A stretch of 6,232 nucleotides of DNA from NCBI GenBank assembly GCA_023386115.1, contig JAEWKL010000629.1:1-6232 (forward strand), given 5' to 3'. Position 1 is the first letter of the stretch. Each line of letters opens with the position of its first letter. The notes beneath the pieces were generated by a model that saw nothing but the letters and a program-made list of their open reading frames with translations, did no database searches and was not told the origin of the DNA. This document shows, piece after piece, positions 1 through 5,511 of this stretch. Source of the DNA: Pseudomonadota bacterium (lineage in GTDB: Bacteria; Pseudomonadota; Alphaproteobacteria; Rhizobiales; Beijerinckiaceae). A program made the position numbers and the translations under genes.

Positions 1-782
1 GGGGCTATGCGGTGCGAGATGGCGCCCGCCGCCAGCACCACCCGGGCGGCCGGCGGGGGGCCGGCCCTCGTCTCGACGACGATCGCCTCGCCGTCCGGCC
101 GCAAGGCCGTCACCTCGGCGCGCTCGATCGCGGCGCCGTCGGCCCGCAGCCGCTCGGCCAGGGCGAGGGTGTAGTCCCTCGGGTCGGCGATCGAGTACCA
201 GCCGGGGGTGAAGGTGCCCCTGACGAGGCGCGGCGACAGGCCGGGCTGGATCGCCGCCATCCCGGCGCCGTCGAGGTGCTCGAACGCGATCCCGTGCCGG
301 GCCCGCGCCTCCCATCCTGCTTGAGCCGCGGCGAACTCGGCCTCGCTCTCGTAGACCTGGAGGTTGCCCTCCTTGCGCAGCATGGCGGCTGTCCCGCTCA
401 AGTTCAGGAACGGCTCCAGCTCGGCCCGGGAAAGGTCCATCAGGGCCGTCTGGGCCGCGGTTGCGGCCGCGACCCGGTCGGGTGCGCAGGCGCGCCAGAA
501 GCGGATCATCCAGGGCAGAACCGCCGGCAGCCGGGCCGGCGGGACGCTGAGGGGCCCGAGCGGGTCGATGAGCCAGCGCGGCGCCTTGCGCAGGATGCCC
601 GGGGAGGCGAGGGGGAGGATGTCGGTGAAGGCGAAGGCGCCGGCATTGCCGGCCGAGGCCCCGGCCGCCGGCCCCTCGCGGTCGAGGATCGTGACCGTGA
701 GGCCGCGCGACCGGGCCGCGAGGGCGGCCGACAGGCCGATCACCCCGGCGCCGACGACGATCAGGTCGGGCGGCTGCTCCAT
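1..782 (-). CDS. FAD-dependent D-amino-acid dehydrogenase (DadA family), N-terminal part; probable cis-4-hydroxy-D-proline dehydrogenase
   Basis: Translating the minus strand from 782 gives 260 uninterrupted codons that run off the left edge, so the C-terminal part is missing. The protein opens with a Rossmann FAD-binding fold: LIVVGAGVIGLSAAL, with GxGxxG at residues 11-16 and the acidic residue ending strand 2 at D34 (TILDRE). SAGNAG at 43-48 follows, typical of DadA/glycine-oxidase-like flavoproteins. The fragment ends in VVLAAGAISHRIAP, the usual second FAD-contact strand. Family members oxidise D-amino or imino acids and pass electrons to the respiratory chain. With an amino-acid importer and a deaminase-like gene nearby, cis-4-hydroxy-D-proline is the best substrate guess; a generic D-amino acid is the alternative. 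The gene is the last visible member of the transport operon, about 13 bases after the ATPase stop. An in-frame ATG at 794 would add MGAP, and neither start has a strong Shine-Dalgarno; 782 is preferred because it gives the shorter, family-typical leader. Family is solid, substrate inferred. Confidence 0.87.
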   Translation of the reverse strand, partial: MEQPPDLIVVGAGVIGLSAALAARSRGLTVTILDREGPAAGASAGNAGAFAFTDILPLASPGILRKAPRWLIDPLGPLSVPPARLPAVLPWMIRFWRACAPDRVAAATAAQTALMDLSRAELEPFLNLSGTAAMLRKEGNLQVYESEAEFAAAQAGWEARARHGIAFEHLDGAGMAAIQPGLSPRLVRGTFTPGWYSIADPRDYTLALAERLRADGAAIERAEVTALRPDGEAIVVETRAGPPPAARVVLAAGAISHRIA

Positions 783-795
783 GGGCGCGCCCATC

Positions 796-1518
796 TCAGT
801 GCGCCGCCTTCAGGAAGGCGCGGGTCTCCGGGTGCTGCGGCGCGTCGAACAAGTCGGCCGGCGGCGCGATCTCGGCCATCACGCCCTTGTGGAAGAACGC
901 GACCCGGTCGGAGACCTCCCGGGCGAACTTCATCTCGTGGGTGACGCAGATCATCGTCATGCCCTCCGTGGCGAGCATCCGCAGAGTGTCCAGTACCTCG
1001 CTGACCAGCATCGGGTCGAGGGCCGAGGTCACCTCGTCGAACAGCATGTATTCGGGCGACATCGCCAGCGCCCGGGCGATCGCCATGCGCTGCTGCTGCC
1101 CGCCCGACATCCGGGTCGGATAGACCGAGAGCTTGTCGCCGAGGCCGACATGGGTCAGCTGCTTGACCGCGATCGCCTCCGCCTCGCGACGCGGCAGGCC
1201 CAGGACCTTGCGCGGGGCGAGCATCACGTTCTCCAGCACGGAGAGATGGGGGAAGGCGTTCCATTGCTGGAACACGATGCCGATCTTGCGCCGCAGCCTG
1301 TCGAGGTCGGTCCCCCTTGCATGGACCTCGATCCCGTCGACGAGGATGCGGCCGGCGCCGATCGGCTCCAGGCCGTTGATGCAGGTGAGCAGCGTCGACT
1401 TGCCGGAGCCCGAGCCGCCGATGATCGTCACCACCTCGCCCTTGCGGACCTCGAGGTCGATCCCCTTCAGCACCTCCAGCGCGCCGAAGGCCTTGCGGAC
1501 GTTCCGGATCTCGATCAT
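796..1518 (-). CDS. Polar amino-acid ABC transporter, ATP-binding protein (GlnQ/HisP type)
   Basis: This 240-residue protein has the full length of a PAAT-family ATPase. It would sit on the cytoplasmic face and power uptake through the two permeases encoded just upstream. All nucleotide-binding motifs are present: Walker A GGSGSGKS at 34-41, Q-loop Q84 in VFQQWNAFPH, signature SGGQQQR at 138-144, Walker B LFDE with catalytic E162, D-loop SALD at 165-168 and switch histidine H194 in VTHEM. FPHLSVLENV after the Q-loop is characteristic of amino-acid importers rather than sugar or peptide ones. The usual DEPTSALDP reads DEVTSALDP, a tolerated variant. The start overlaps the stop of the preceding permease gene in ATGA (1518-1515), so translational coupling is likely. 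The family cannot by itself identify the amino acid; hydroxyproline is suggested only by neighbours. Confidence 0.96.
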   Translation of the reverse strand: MIEIRNVRKAFGALEVLKGIDLEVRKGEVVTIIGGSGSGKSTLLTCINGLEPIGAGRILVDGIEVHARGTDLDRLRRKIGIVFQQWNAFPHLSVLENVMLAPRKVLGLPRREAEAIAVKQLTHVGLGDKLSVYPTRMSGGQQQRMAIARALAMSPEYMLFDEVTSALDPMLVSEVLDTLRMLATEGMTMICVTHEMKFAREVSDRVAFFHKGVMAEIAPPADLFDAPQHPETRAFLKAAH

Positions 1519-2165
1519 GGGACGGACCAGCGCTTCTCGAGGCGACCGCCGAGCCGGGCGATCGGGAAGGACAAGAGGAAGTAGATCGCGCCGCAGATCA
1601 GCAGGATGAGCAGCGGTTCCTGCAGGCGCGTCACCAGGATCTGCGAGGCGCGCAGCAGCTCGATCAGGCCGAGCCAGAGCACGAGCGCGGAATCCTTCAT
1701 CACGCCGAGGGTCAGCCCGATCCAGGACGGCAGGGCGATGCGGGCGGCGAGCGGGGCCACGATGAAGCGCATGTCCTGCCCCCAGGTCATCCCGAGGGAG
1801 CGGGCGGCCCGGCGCAGCGGCGGCGGGACGGCGGCGATCGCCCCGCGCACGATCTCGGTGCAGTAGGCGGCGGTGTAGAGCGAGAGCACGACGCAGGAGG
1901 TCGTGAACGGTCCCCAGCCGAGCTTGGCGATCGACTGCGCCGCGTTGGCGAGCACGAGCTGGATCAGCAGCGGCACCGAGCGGAACAGGTCGAGCACCAG
2001 GGCGATCGGGGCCGACCAGATCGGGCCGAGCTGCATCCGCAGCACGCCGCAGACGATCCCGAGCAGCGTCCCGGCGGTGACGGCGACGGCCGTGACCGCG
2101 AGGGTCAGCCCCGCCCCTTGCGCGAGGAAGGCGAGATCGGCCGGGGTGAGGGCGGTCGTGGGCAT
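1515..2165 (-). CDS. Polar amino-acid ABC transporter, inner-membrane permease 1
   Basis: This 216-residue hydrophobic protein belongs to the HisM/GlnP-type permease family (binding-protein-dependent transport inner-membrane component). It has about five predicted membrane segments, roughly at 15-41, 52-73, 88-104, 140-165 and 182-205. LFRSVPLLIQL at 60-70 matches the family's RGTPLL-Q block. The cytoplasmic coupling loop runs from E104 (EIVRGAI) through RAARSLGM at 119-126, with the usual EAA triplet read as RAA; K157 follows in a KxSxL-like block. It should pair as a heterodimer with the permease encoded just upstream. The intergenic gap is 10 bases, with a strong Shine-Dalgarno starting at the upstream stop codon (TGAGGAGG). 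Its own stop overlaps the ATPase start by four bases. Confidence 0.94.
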   Translation of the reverse strand: MPTTALTPADLAFLAQGAGLTLAVTAVAVTAGTLLGIVCGVLRMQLGPIWSAPIALVLDLFRSVPLLIQLVLANAAQSIAKLGWGPFTTSCVVLSLYTAAYCTEIVRGAIAAVPPPLRRAARSLGMTWGQDMRFIVAPLAARIALPSWIGLTLGVMKDSALVLWLGLIELLRASQILVTRLQEPLLILLICGAIYFLLSFPIARLGGRLEKRWSVP

Positions 2166-2178
2166 GCGCCCCTCCTCA
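2166..2178 (-). promoter_or_regulatory. Strong ribosome-binding site overlapping the permease 2 stop
   Basis: On the minus strand the upstream stop codon runs directly into the Shine-Dalgarno (TGAGGAGGGGCGC, then ATG at 2165). GGAGG lies five bases before the start codon. It fixes the permease 1 start and points to coupled re-initiation within the operon. Confidence 0.8.
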
Positions 2179-2841
2179 GGACTTGAACAGCCGCCAGGCG
2201 ACGAGCCGGGCCGCGAGCGTGACCGCCTTGGTGATCAGGTAGTAGATCACCGCCGCGATGGCGAAGAACTCGAAGGTCCGGAAGGATCTCGCGTTCAGGT
2301 CCTGGGTGACGCCGGCGAGATCGGAGTTCATGCCGACCGTGACCCCGAGCGAGGTCATCAGGATCGCCCAGACCATCTGGTTCGTCGTCGGCAGGAACGC
2401 GATGCGCAGCATCTGCGGCATGACGATCAGGCGGAAGGCCTGGAACGACGACATGCCGAGGGAGCGGGCCGCCCGGGTCTGCGTGTCGGGGATCGCTTTC
2501 AGCGCCCCGCGGAAGTTCTCGGCGAGGTAGCCCGCATTGTTGAAGGCGATGCCGGAGAGCAACGCCGCGACCGGCGAGAGATGGAGGCCGAAGGCGCCGA
2601 GGCCGAAATGCGCCATGTAGATCTGGAACAAGGCCGGCGTGTTGCGGGCGACCTCGACCCAGCCGGCGGCCAGCCCGCCCGCCAGCCGGCTCCCGGAGGT
2701 CCGGGCCAGGGTGAGGGCGACCGCCAGCACGAGGCCGATCGCCATCGACAGGAGCGCGATGCCGACGGTGACGGCGGCCCCGTCGAGCATCTGCGGCAGG
2801 GCCGCCAGGGCCTGCTGCCAGCGAAAGTGATAGGTCGACAT
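2176..2841 (-). CDS. Polar amino-acid ABC transporter, inner-membrane permease 2
   Basis: This 221-residue integral membrane protein is the second permease of the importer. It has about five hydrophobic stretches (roughly 22-46, 55-82, 90-106, 135-165 and 190-213). The RNTP block at 66-69, with FQIY after it, is the family's R-x-TP-x-xxQ motif. The EAA-type coupling loop begins at E108 (ENFRGALKAIP) and continues to TRAARSLGM at 122-130; as in permease 1, the central EAA is RAA. The two permeases share architecture but differ clearly, consistent with a heterodimeric channel. The gene starts 112 bases after the binding-protein stop, beyond a perfect hairpin, and its ribosome-binding site is weak (AGAGACGACGG). 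Expression is therefore probably lower than that of the binding protein. Confidence 0.94.
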   Translation of the reverse strand: MSTYHFRWQQALAALPQMLDGAAVTVGIALLSMAIGLVLAVALTLARTSGSRLAGGLAAGWVEVARNTPALFQIYMAHFGLGAFGLHLSPVAALLSGIAFNNAGYLAENFRGALKAIPDTQTRAARSLGMSSFQAFRLIVMPQMLRIAFLPTTNQMVWAILMTSLGVTVGMNSDLAGVTQDLNARSFRTFEFFAIAAVIYYLITKAVTLAARLVAWRLFKS

Positions 2842-2900
2842 CCGTCGTCTCTGCGCACCCGATCGCGGCGCTCGAGGGCCGCGCCCTTGTTCCGATGCAA

Positions 2901-2933
2901 GCCCCGGCGAACCGGTGATCGGTTCGCCGGGGC
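2901..2933 (-). terminator. Perfect intercistronic hairpin (attenuator or mRNA-stabilising stem-loop)
   Basis: GCCCCGGCGAACCG at 2901-2914 is the exact reverse complement of 2920-2933, leaving a five-base loop (2915-2919). The 14-bp GC-rich stem begins about 20 bases after the binding-protein stop. No T-run follows on the transcribed strand, so full Rho-independent termination is unlikely. In transporter operons such stems commonly shield the 3' end of binding-protein mRNA or cause partial read-through. The hairpin is seen; the role is inferred. Confidence 0.75.
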
Positions 2934-2953
2934 GCGCCCGGGGACCCGTGGGA

Positions 2954-3760
2954 TCAGCGATAGACGCCCGGGATGGTGAGTACCGGCGGCTCCGTGCCGA
3001 CCCACTTCTTGTAGAGCTCGGCGTAGCGGCCGCTCCGGACCTGATGGTTGATGAACAGGTTGAGGTAGTTCAGCAGGCCGTATTCTTCGCGGTTGGTGAA
3101 AAGCGAGACGTAATCGATGTCGAACGGCGCCTTGCCGACCAGGGTGATGCCGGGGAACTTGCCGGAGCGGATCGTCTCCTGCACGGCGGTGGCCGGGGAG
3201 ATGGTGGCGTCGATCTGGCCCTGGCTGAGGGCGAGGTAGACGTCGGCCTGGGTCTGGTAGGGGCGGAACGAGCCCTTGCCCCAGGCCTTGATCTGCTTCT
3301 CGATCGCGATGGCCTCGAAGGTGCCGGCCGGAGCGCCGACGGTCTTGCCCTTCAGGCCCTCGAACGAGGTGATGCCGGCCTTGTCGTTGGCGGCGACCAC
3401 CATCTCGAAGGCGAAGTAGGGCACGCTCATCCCGACCGTCTTGGCGCGCTCCAGGGTGTCGGAGGTGGAGGCGACGCCGACATCGACGCGGTTGGACATG
3501 AGCGCCGGAATCCGCTCCGGGAACGGCGTCTCGACGATCTGCGCCTTCACGCCGAGTGCCTTGGCAAGGTCATTGCAGTAATCGACGTCGAACCCGACCG
3601 GGTTGTTCTGCGCGTCGCGCGATCCCATTGGCTTGAAGTCGAGCACGACGGCGCAGCGAAGCTTGCCCGAGGCGATGATGTCGTCGAGCTTGTCGGCCGC
3701 GGCCGGTCCGCACAAGGCCGTGGCCGCGATGAGCCCGAGCGCGAACGTCCTGGATTTCAT
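2954..3760 (-). CDS. Periplasmic amino-acid-binding protein of the ABC importer (SBP_bac_3 family)
   Basis: Read from the ATG at 3760, this is a 268-residue family 3 solute-binding protein. It captures the substrate in the periplasm and delivers it to the two permeases. Residues 1-22 form a Sec signal peptide (MKSR, a hydrophobic core, likely cleavage after AAA-22); the Cys at 17 does not sit in a lipobox. Lobe 1 has the family block NPVGFDVDYCNDLAKALG at 53-70 and the ligand-carboxylate arginine R105 in TLERAK. VGAPAGT at 141-147 follows. At the position where family members usually have an Asp binding the ligand alpha-amino group (DAxxxD), this protein reads DATISP, so Asp is replaced by P189. 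C36 and C62 could form a disulfide. GGGGGA lies 9-14 bases before 3760; an ATG at 3769 would add three residues. An upstream extension to 3883 would push the signal peptide inside and is rejected. Ligand: probably hydroxyproline or a related imino acid, inferred. Confidence 0.93.
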   Translation of the reverse strand: MKSRTFALGLIAATALCGPAAADKLDDIIASGKLRCAVVLDFKPMGSRDAQNNPVGFDVDYCNDLAKALGVKAQIVETPFPERIPALMSNRVDVGVASTSDTLERAKTVGMSVPYFAFEMVVAANDKAGITSFEGLKGKTVGAPAGTFEAIAIEKQIKAWGKGSFRPYQTQADVYLALSQGQIDATISPATAVQETIRSGKFPGITLVGKAPFDIDYVSLFTNREEYGLLNYLNLFINHQVRSGRYAELYKKWVGTEPPVLTIPGVYR

Positions 3761-3826
3761 TGTCGTCATCCCCCAAGCCGGCCATTCGTTGGCGGTGGCG
3801 CCATGATGCAGCCTGTCCGCAGCGGC

Positions 3827-3855
3827 AATCAAACAAAAATACAAGAAGTGTGCAA
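3827..3855 (-). promoter_or_regulatory. Candidate promoter of the binding-protein/transport operon
   Basis: On the minus strand TTGCAC (3855-3850) lies 16 bases before TTTGAT (3833-3828), a 3/6 and 4/6 match to sigma-70 hexamers. It sits in the only strongly AT-rich patch upstream of the gene and would give a leader of about 60 bases. The match is weak; the composition and the shared motif within it are the better support. Confidence 0.35.
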
Positions 3856-3859
3856 GGAG
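3841..3859 (-). promoter_or_regulatory. Shared motif copy 1 (candidate GntR operator) upstream of the binding-protein gene
   Basis: The plus strand reads ACAAGAAGTGTGCAAGGAG. The first 14 bases match exactly, and 17 of 19 match overall, a sequence on the minus strand at 5489-5471 in the promoter of the deaminase-like gene. It lies about 80 bases before the binding-protein start, inside the candidate promoter. A common operator for the GntR-family regulator encoded at 5512-6216 is the simplest explanation; this copy lacks the palindromic extension seen at the other site. Confidence 0.5.
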
Positions 3860-4112
3860 AAACTGCGCAACTCTTGGGCGCATCGCTTCGCTCGCTTCAG
3901 CCTTGAGACGGTTGTCCGCAGGTGGGGCGCCGCTCGCCGAGGCAACCCTGCGGCAGCACGGCCCGACGGCAGGAATGGCGGTGCCATGCGACCACGGTCT
4001 CGCCGTGCCGCCGAGGGCCTTCGACGCGGGCGGACGGGCGATCTGATCTGTTCAGAAATTCATAAAGCGCGGGATCCTCTCTCCCGTGCGTGTTCATGCA
4101 TTCACACATTGC

Positions 4113-4314
4113 CGGATAAGGCGCGGGGTTCTCCTCTCCCACCTCCCCCTCACCGTCGGGTCGATCCCTACGGGATCGATGCACCGCCTCGCTGCGCCCC
4201 CTGAACGGGGGGCACAGCCCTCTCCCCGCCCGCGGGGAGAGGGGATGCGCACGACCCGATATGTGAATCCGCAAACCCGCCCGGGGGAGGGGAGAATTGC
4301 TCTCTTCTTATCCG
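4113..4314. repeat. Nested inverted-repeat element (MITE-like or palindromic intergenic repeat)
   Basis: The ends are an exact 8-bp inverted repeat, CGGATAAG (4113-4120) and CTTATCCG (4307-4314). Further in, TTCTCC (4129-4134) pairs with GGAGAA (4291-4296), and CCTCCCCC (4142-4149) with GGGGGAGG (4283-4290). The interior carries three consecutive hairpins: TCGATCCC/GGGATCGA (4161-4179), GCCCCC/GGGGGC (4196-4213), and a perfect 12-bp stem (4218-4243). There is no open frame with protein character. Such mosaic elements are common between genes in high-GC Rhizobiales; mobility is not shown, and I see no clear target-site duplication. Confidence 0.55.
4218..4243. repeat. Perfect 12-bp inverted repeat within the intergenic element
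   Basis: CCCTCTCCCCGC (4218-4229) is the exact reverse complement of 4232-4243, separated by two bases. It is the strongest of the three hairpins inside the 4113-4314 element and resembles the REP-like palindromes scattered through many alphaproteobacterial genomes. Confidence 0.7.
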
Positions 4315-4375
4315 AACGGACAAGGACGAAGCTGATGAGGTTTTCGTCCTGGCGGCCGCCCAAGCCGGGCATCCC

Positions 4376-4399
4376 GATCGCCCCCTCGCGGAGGGGATC
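4376..4399. repeat. Short GC-rich inverted repeat
   Basis: CCCCTC (4382-4387) and GAGGGG (4391-4396) pair around a GCG loop, extended by GAT/ATC at 4376-4378 and 4397-4399 across three unpaired bases. It lies about 60 bases beyond the deaminase-like stop and may contribute to a compound transcript end; function unknown. Confidence 0.4.
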
Positions 4400-4408
4400 G
4401 CTCTCCCG

Positions 4409-4437
4409 GTCCGAGGGAACGGGTCCTCCCTCGGGAC
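4409..4437 (-). terminator. Terminator-like hairpin after the deaminase-like gene
   Basis: GTCCGAGGGA (4409-4418) pairs with TCCCTCGGGAC (4427-4437) with one bulged G and an eight-base loop. It begins about 20 bases past the stop of the gene ending at 4457. No T-tract follows, so it is at best a weak or Rho-assisted terminator. A 10-base palindrome GGAGCGCTCC (4441-4450) lies between it and the stop. Confidence 0.4.
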
Positions 4438-4456
4438 GGAGGAGCGCTCCGCCCGG

Positions 4457-5419
4457 TCAGGCCGCGGCGGCCTGCGTCGCCACAGCCTCGTGGTTCCACT
4501 GGGCGTACCACGTCTCGAAGAGGCGCAGCTGCGCCTCGACATAGCCCCGCTGGCTGTCGCTCAGGGCGTCGGTCGGGTTGAAGTGGCGGCGATACTCGGG
4601 ATGACCCTTCAGCACCATCATGTGCTTGAAGTAGAGCACGAGGTCCGGCCCCTCGTCGAAGGAGGAGAGGACGGCGAGGGCCGCCTCCAGCTCGCCCGCC
4701 CGCCGCCTTGCGACCGCGTCGCCCTGCGCGGCGGCCTGCGCGAGCGCGCAGAGATGGAGCACCTCCCGCGGCAGGACGTTGCCGATGCCGGTGATCGCCC
4801 CCGTCGCCCCGCAATTGACGAAGCCGTGGACCACCGCCGTGTCGACGCCGATCATCAGCGAGACCTCGTCGTCGCGGGAGGTGATGTTCTCCGCCGCGTA
4901 GCGCAGGTCCTCCGGGCCGCCGAACTCCTTGAAGCCGACGAGGTTCGGGTGCTCGTGGCGCAGGGCGAAGAACAGGTCGGCGCGGGTGGCGAAGCCGTAA
5001 TACGGGCTGTTGTAGATCACCGCCGGCAGGTCGGGTGCGGCGGCGAGGATCGCCTTGAAGTGCTCGCGCTGCGCCGCGATCGACGTCCCGCGCGACAGGA
5101 CCCGCGGGATCACCATCAGCCCCTTGGCCCCCACCTTCGCCGCATGGGCGGCATGGGCCACGGCCGAGGCGGTGTTCACCGCGCCGGTGCCGACGATCAC
5201 CGGCACGCCGGCCTGGGCCAGGCGCTCCACGCCCTCCATGCGCTGCGCATCGGTGAGGAGGGGCCAGTCGCCCATGGAGCCGCAATAGACCACCGCGGAC
5301 ATCCCCTCGGCGATCAGGTGCCGGCCCATGCGCACCAGGGCGTCGATGTCAGGGGTGAGATCGTCCCGGCACGGGGTCATCAGCGCCGGGATGACACCGG
5401 AGAAAATGGGGTTGTCCAT
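4457..5419 (-). CDS. DHDPS/NAL-superfamily enzyme, probable pyrroline-4-hydroxy-2-carboxylate deaminase (LhpC/HypD type)
   Basis: This 320-residue protein is a class I aldolase-fold (TIM-barrel) member of the dihydrodipicolinate synthase superfamily. The Schiff-base lysine is K164 in VGFKEFGG, the catalytic tyrosine is Y136 in IYNSPYYGF, and the glycine-rich GVD...GFVNCGATGAITG lies at 191-211. The GTTGE-like pyruvate-binding loop reads GSMGD (47-51), followed by WPLLT, unlike true DapA. That loop, together with YNSPYYGFATRADLFF, recalls the deaminases of hydroxyproline catabolism, which turn pyrroline-4-hydroxy-2-carboxylate into 2-oxoglutarate semialdehyde and ammonia. A biosynthetic DapA role is unlikely given the loop and the catabolic context; another aldolase or dehydratase substrate remains possible. 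The start at 5419 has GGAGG eight bases upstream; the in-frame ATG at 5434 overlaps that ribosome-binding site and is rejected. The gene follows the regulator by 92 bases, with its own promoter in the gap. Confidence 0.9.
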   Translation of the reverse strand: MDNPIFSGVIPALMTPCRDDLTPDIDALVRMGRHLIAEGMSAVVYCGSMGDWPLLTDAQRMEGVERLAQAGVPVIVGTGAVNTASAVAHAAHAAKVGAKGLMVIPRVLSRGTSIAAQREHFKAILAAAPDLPAVIYNSPYYGFATRADLFFALRHEHPNLVGFKEFGGPEDLRYAAENITSRDDEVSLMIGVDTAVVHGFVNCGATGAITGIGNVLPREVLHLCALAQAAAQGDAVARRRAGELEAALAVLSSFDEGPDLVLYFKHMMVLKGHPEYRRHFNPTDALSDSQRGYVEAQLRLFETWYAQWNHEAVATQAAAA

Positions 5420-5427
5420 CGCGTGCT

Positions 5428-5433
5428 CCTCCA
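5428..5433 (-). promoter_or_regulatory. Ribosome-binding site deciding the deaminase-like start
   Basis: On the minus strand GGAGGA precedes the ATG at 5419 by about eight bases. The alternative ATG at 5434 would place this site inside the coding sequence and has no comparable site of its own. Confidence 0.7.
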
Positions 5434-5463
5434 CCCTCGTTGGCTCGTCGCGAACGGGGCCAG

Positions 5464-5492
5464 CTTATGGCTCACTGCACACTTCTTGTCGA
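5464..5492 (-). promoter_or_regulatory. Candidate sigma-70 promoter of the deaminase-like gene
   Basis: On the minus strand TCGACA (5492-5487; 5/6 to TTGACA) and CATAAG (5469-5464; 4/6 to TATAAT) are separated by exactly 17 bases. The start would fall near 5457, giving a leader of about 38 bases. The -35 box lies inside the palindrome at 5483-5498, and the shared motif fills the spacer, so a bound regulator would compete with RNA polymerase. Confidence 0.5.
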
Positions 5493-5498
5493 CATGAA
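5471..5498. promoter_or_regulatory. Shared motif copy 2 plus palindromic candidate GntR operator
   Basis: TTCTTGTCGACATGAA (5483-5498) is self-complementary at 7 of 8 pairs, with the perfect core TGTCGACA. This fits the TNGTnnACNA style of GntR-family operators. The left half merges into TGCACACTTCTTGT (5476-5489), which is repeated exactly upstream of the transport operon (3841-3854). The adjacent gene encodes a GntR/FCD protein, so it is the obvious candidate ligand-responsive binder. Sequence identity is observed; binding is inferred. Confidence 0.55.
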
Positions 5499-5511
5499 AT
5501 CCGCAGGTCGC

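Larger units (their letters stand above)
3761..4112. other. Gene-free leader/upstream region of the transport operon
   Basis: No open frame here has protein-like character. The part next to the binding-protein gene (3761-3860) holds its leader, an 8-base palindrome TGGCGCCA (3796-3803), and an AT-rich patch at about 3827-3849 that stands out against the 70% GC background and contains the candidate promoter and shared motif. From about 3880 to 4112 the sequence is ordinary high-GC DNA, with another small AT-rich spot near 4050-4070. I see no convincing RNA gene. Confidence 0.6.

Noticed and set aside
1030..1040. ATPase DEVTSALDP instead of DEPTSALDP as a sign of inactivation
   Set aside because: Walker B Asp and catalytic Glu are intact and this Pro-to-Val change is tolerated in amino-acid importer ATPases.
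364..1584. Long plus-strand open frames, including 364-1584, 1903-2979, 2915-4204 and 4490-5497
   Set aside because: They are antisense to well-supported genes, are rich in Arg/Gly/Asp/His as expected from complement frames of high-GC DNA, and match no family.
3761..3883. In-frame N-terminal extension of the binding protein to an ATG at 3883
   Set aside because: It would place the obvious signal peptide about 40 residues inside the protein and would translate the AT-rich promoter-like patch; there is no ribosome-binding site that supports it over 3760.
3897..4274. 125-codon minus-strand open frame in the intergenic region
   Set aside because: Its composition (PLSPRAGRGL and Arg/Pro-rich stretches) is what GC-rich palindromic repeats give by chance; it crosses the nested inverted-repeat element and has no recognisable fold.
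4080..4456. CRISPR array or tRNA/structured RNA gene in the repeat-rich intergenic region
   Set aside because: The inverted repeats are all different and not evenly spaced, there are no unique spacers, and no cloverleaf with tRNA invariant bases can be drawn.
5420..5434. Alternative start of the deaminase-like gene at 5434
   Set aside because: The five extra codons (MEEHA) are the Shine-Dalgarno region of the ATG at 5419.
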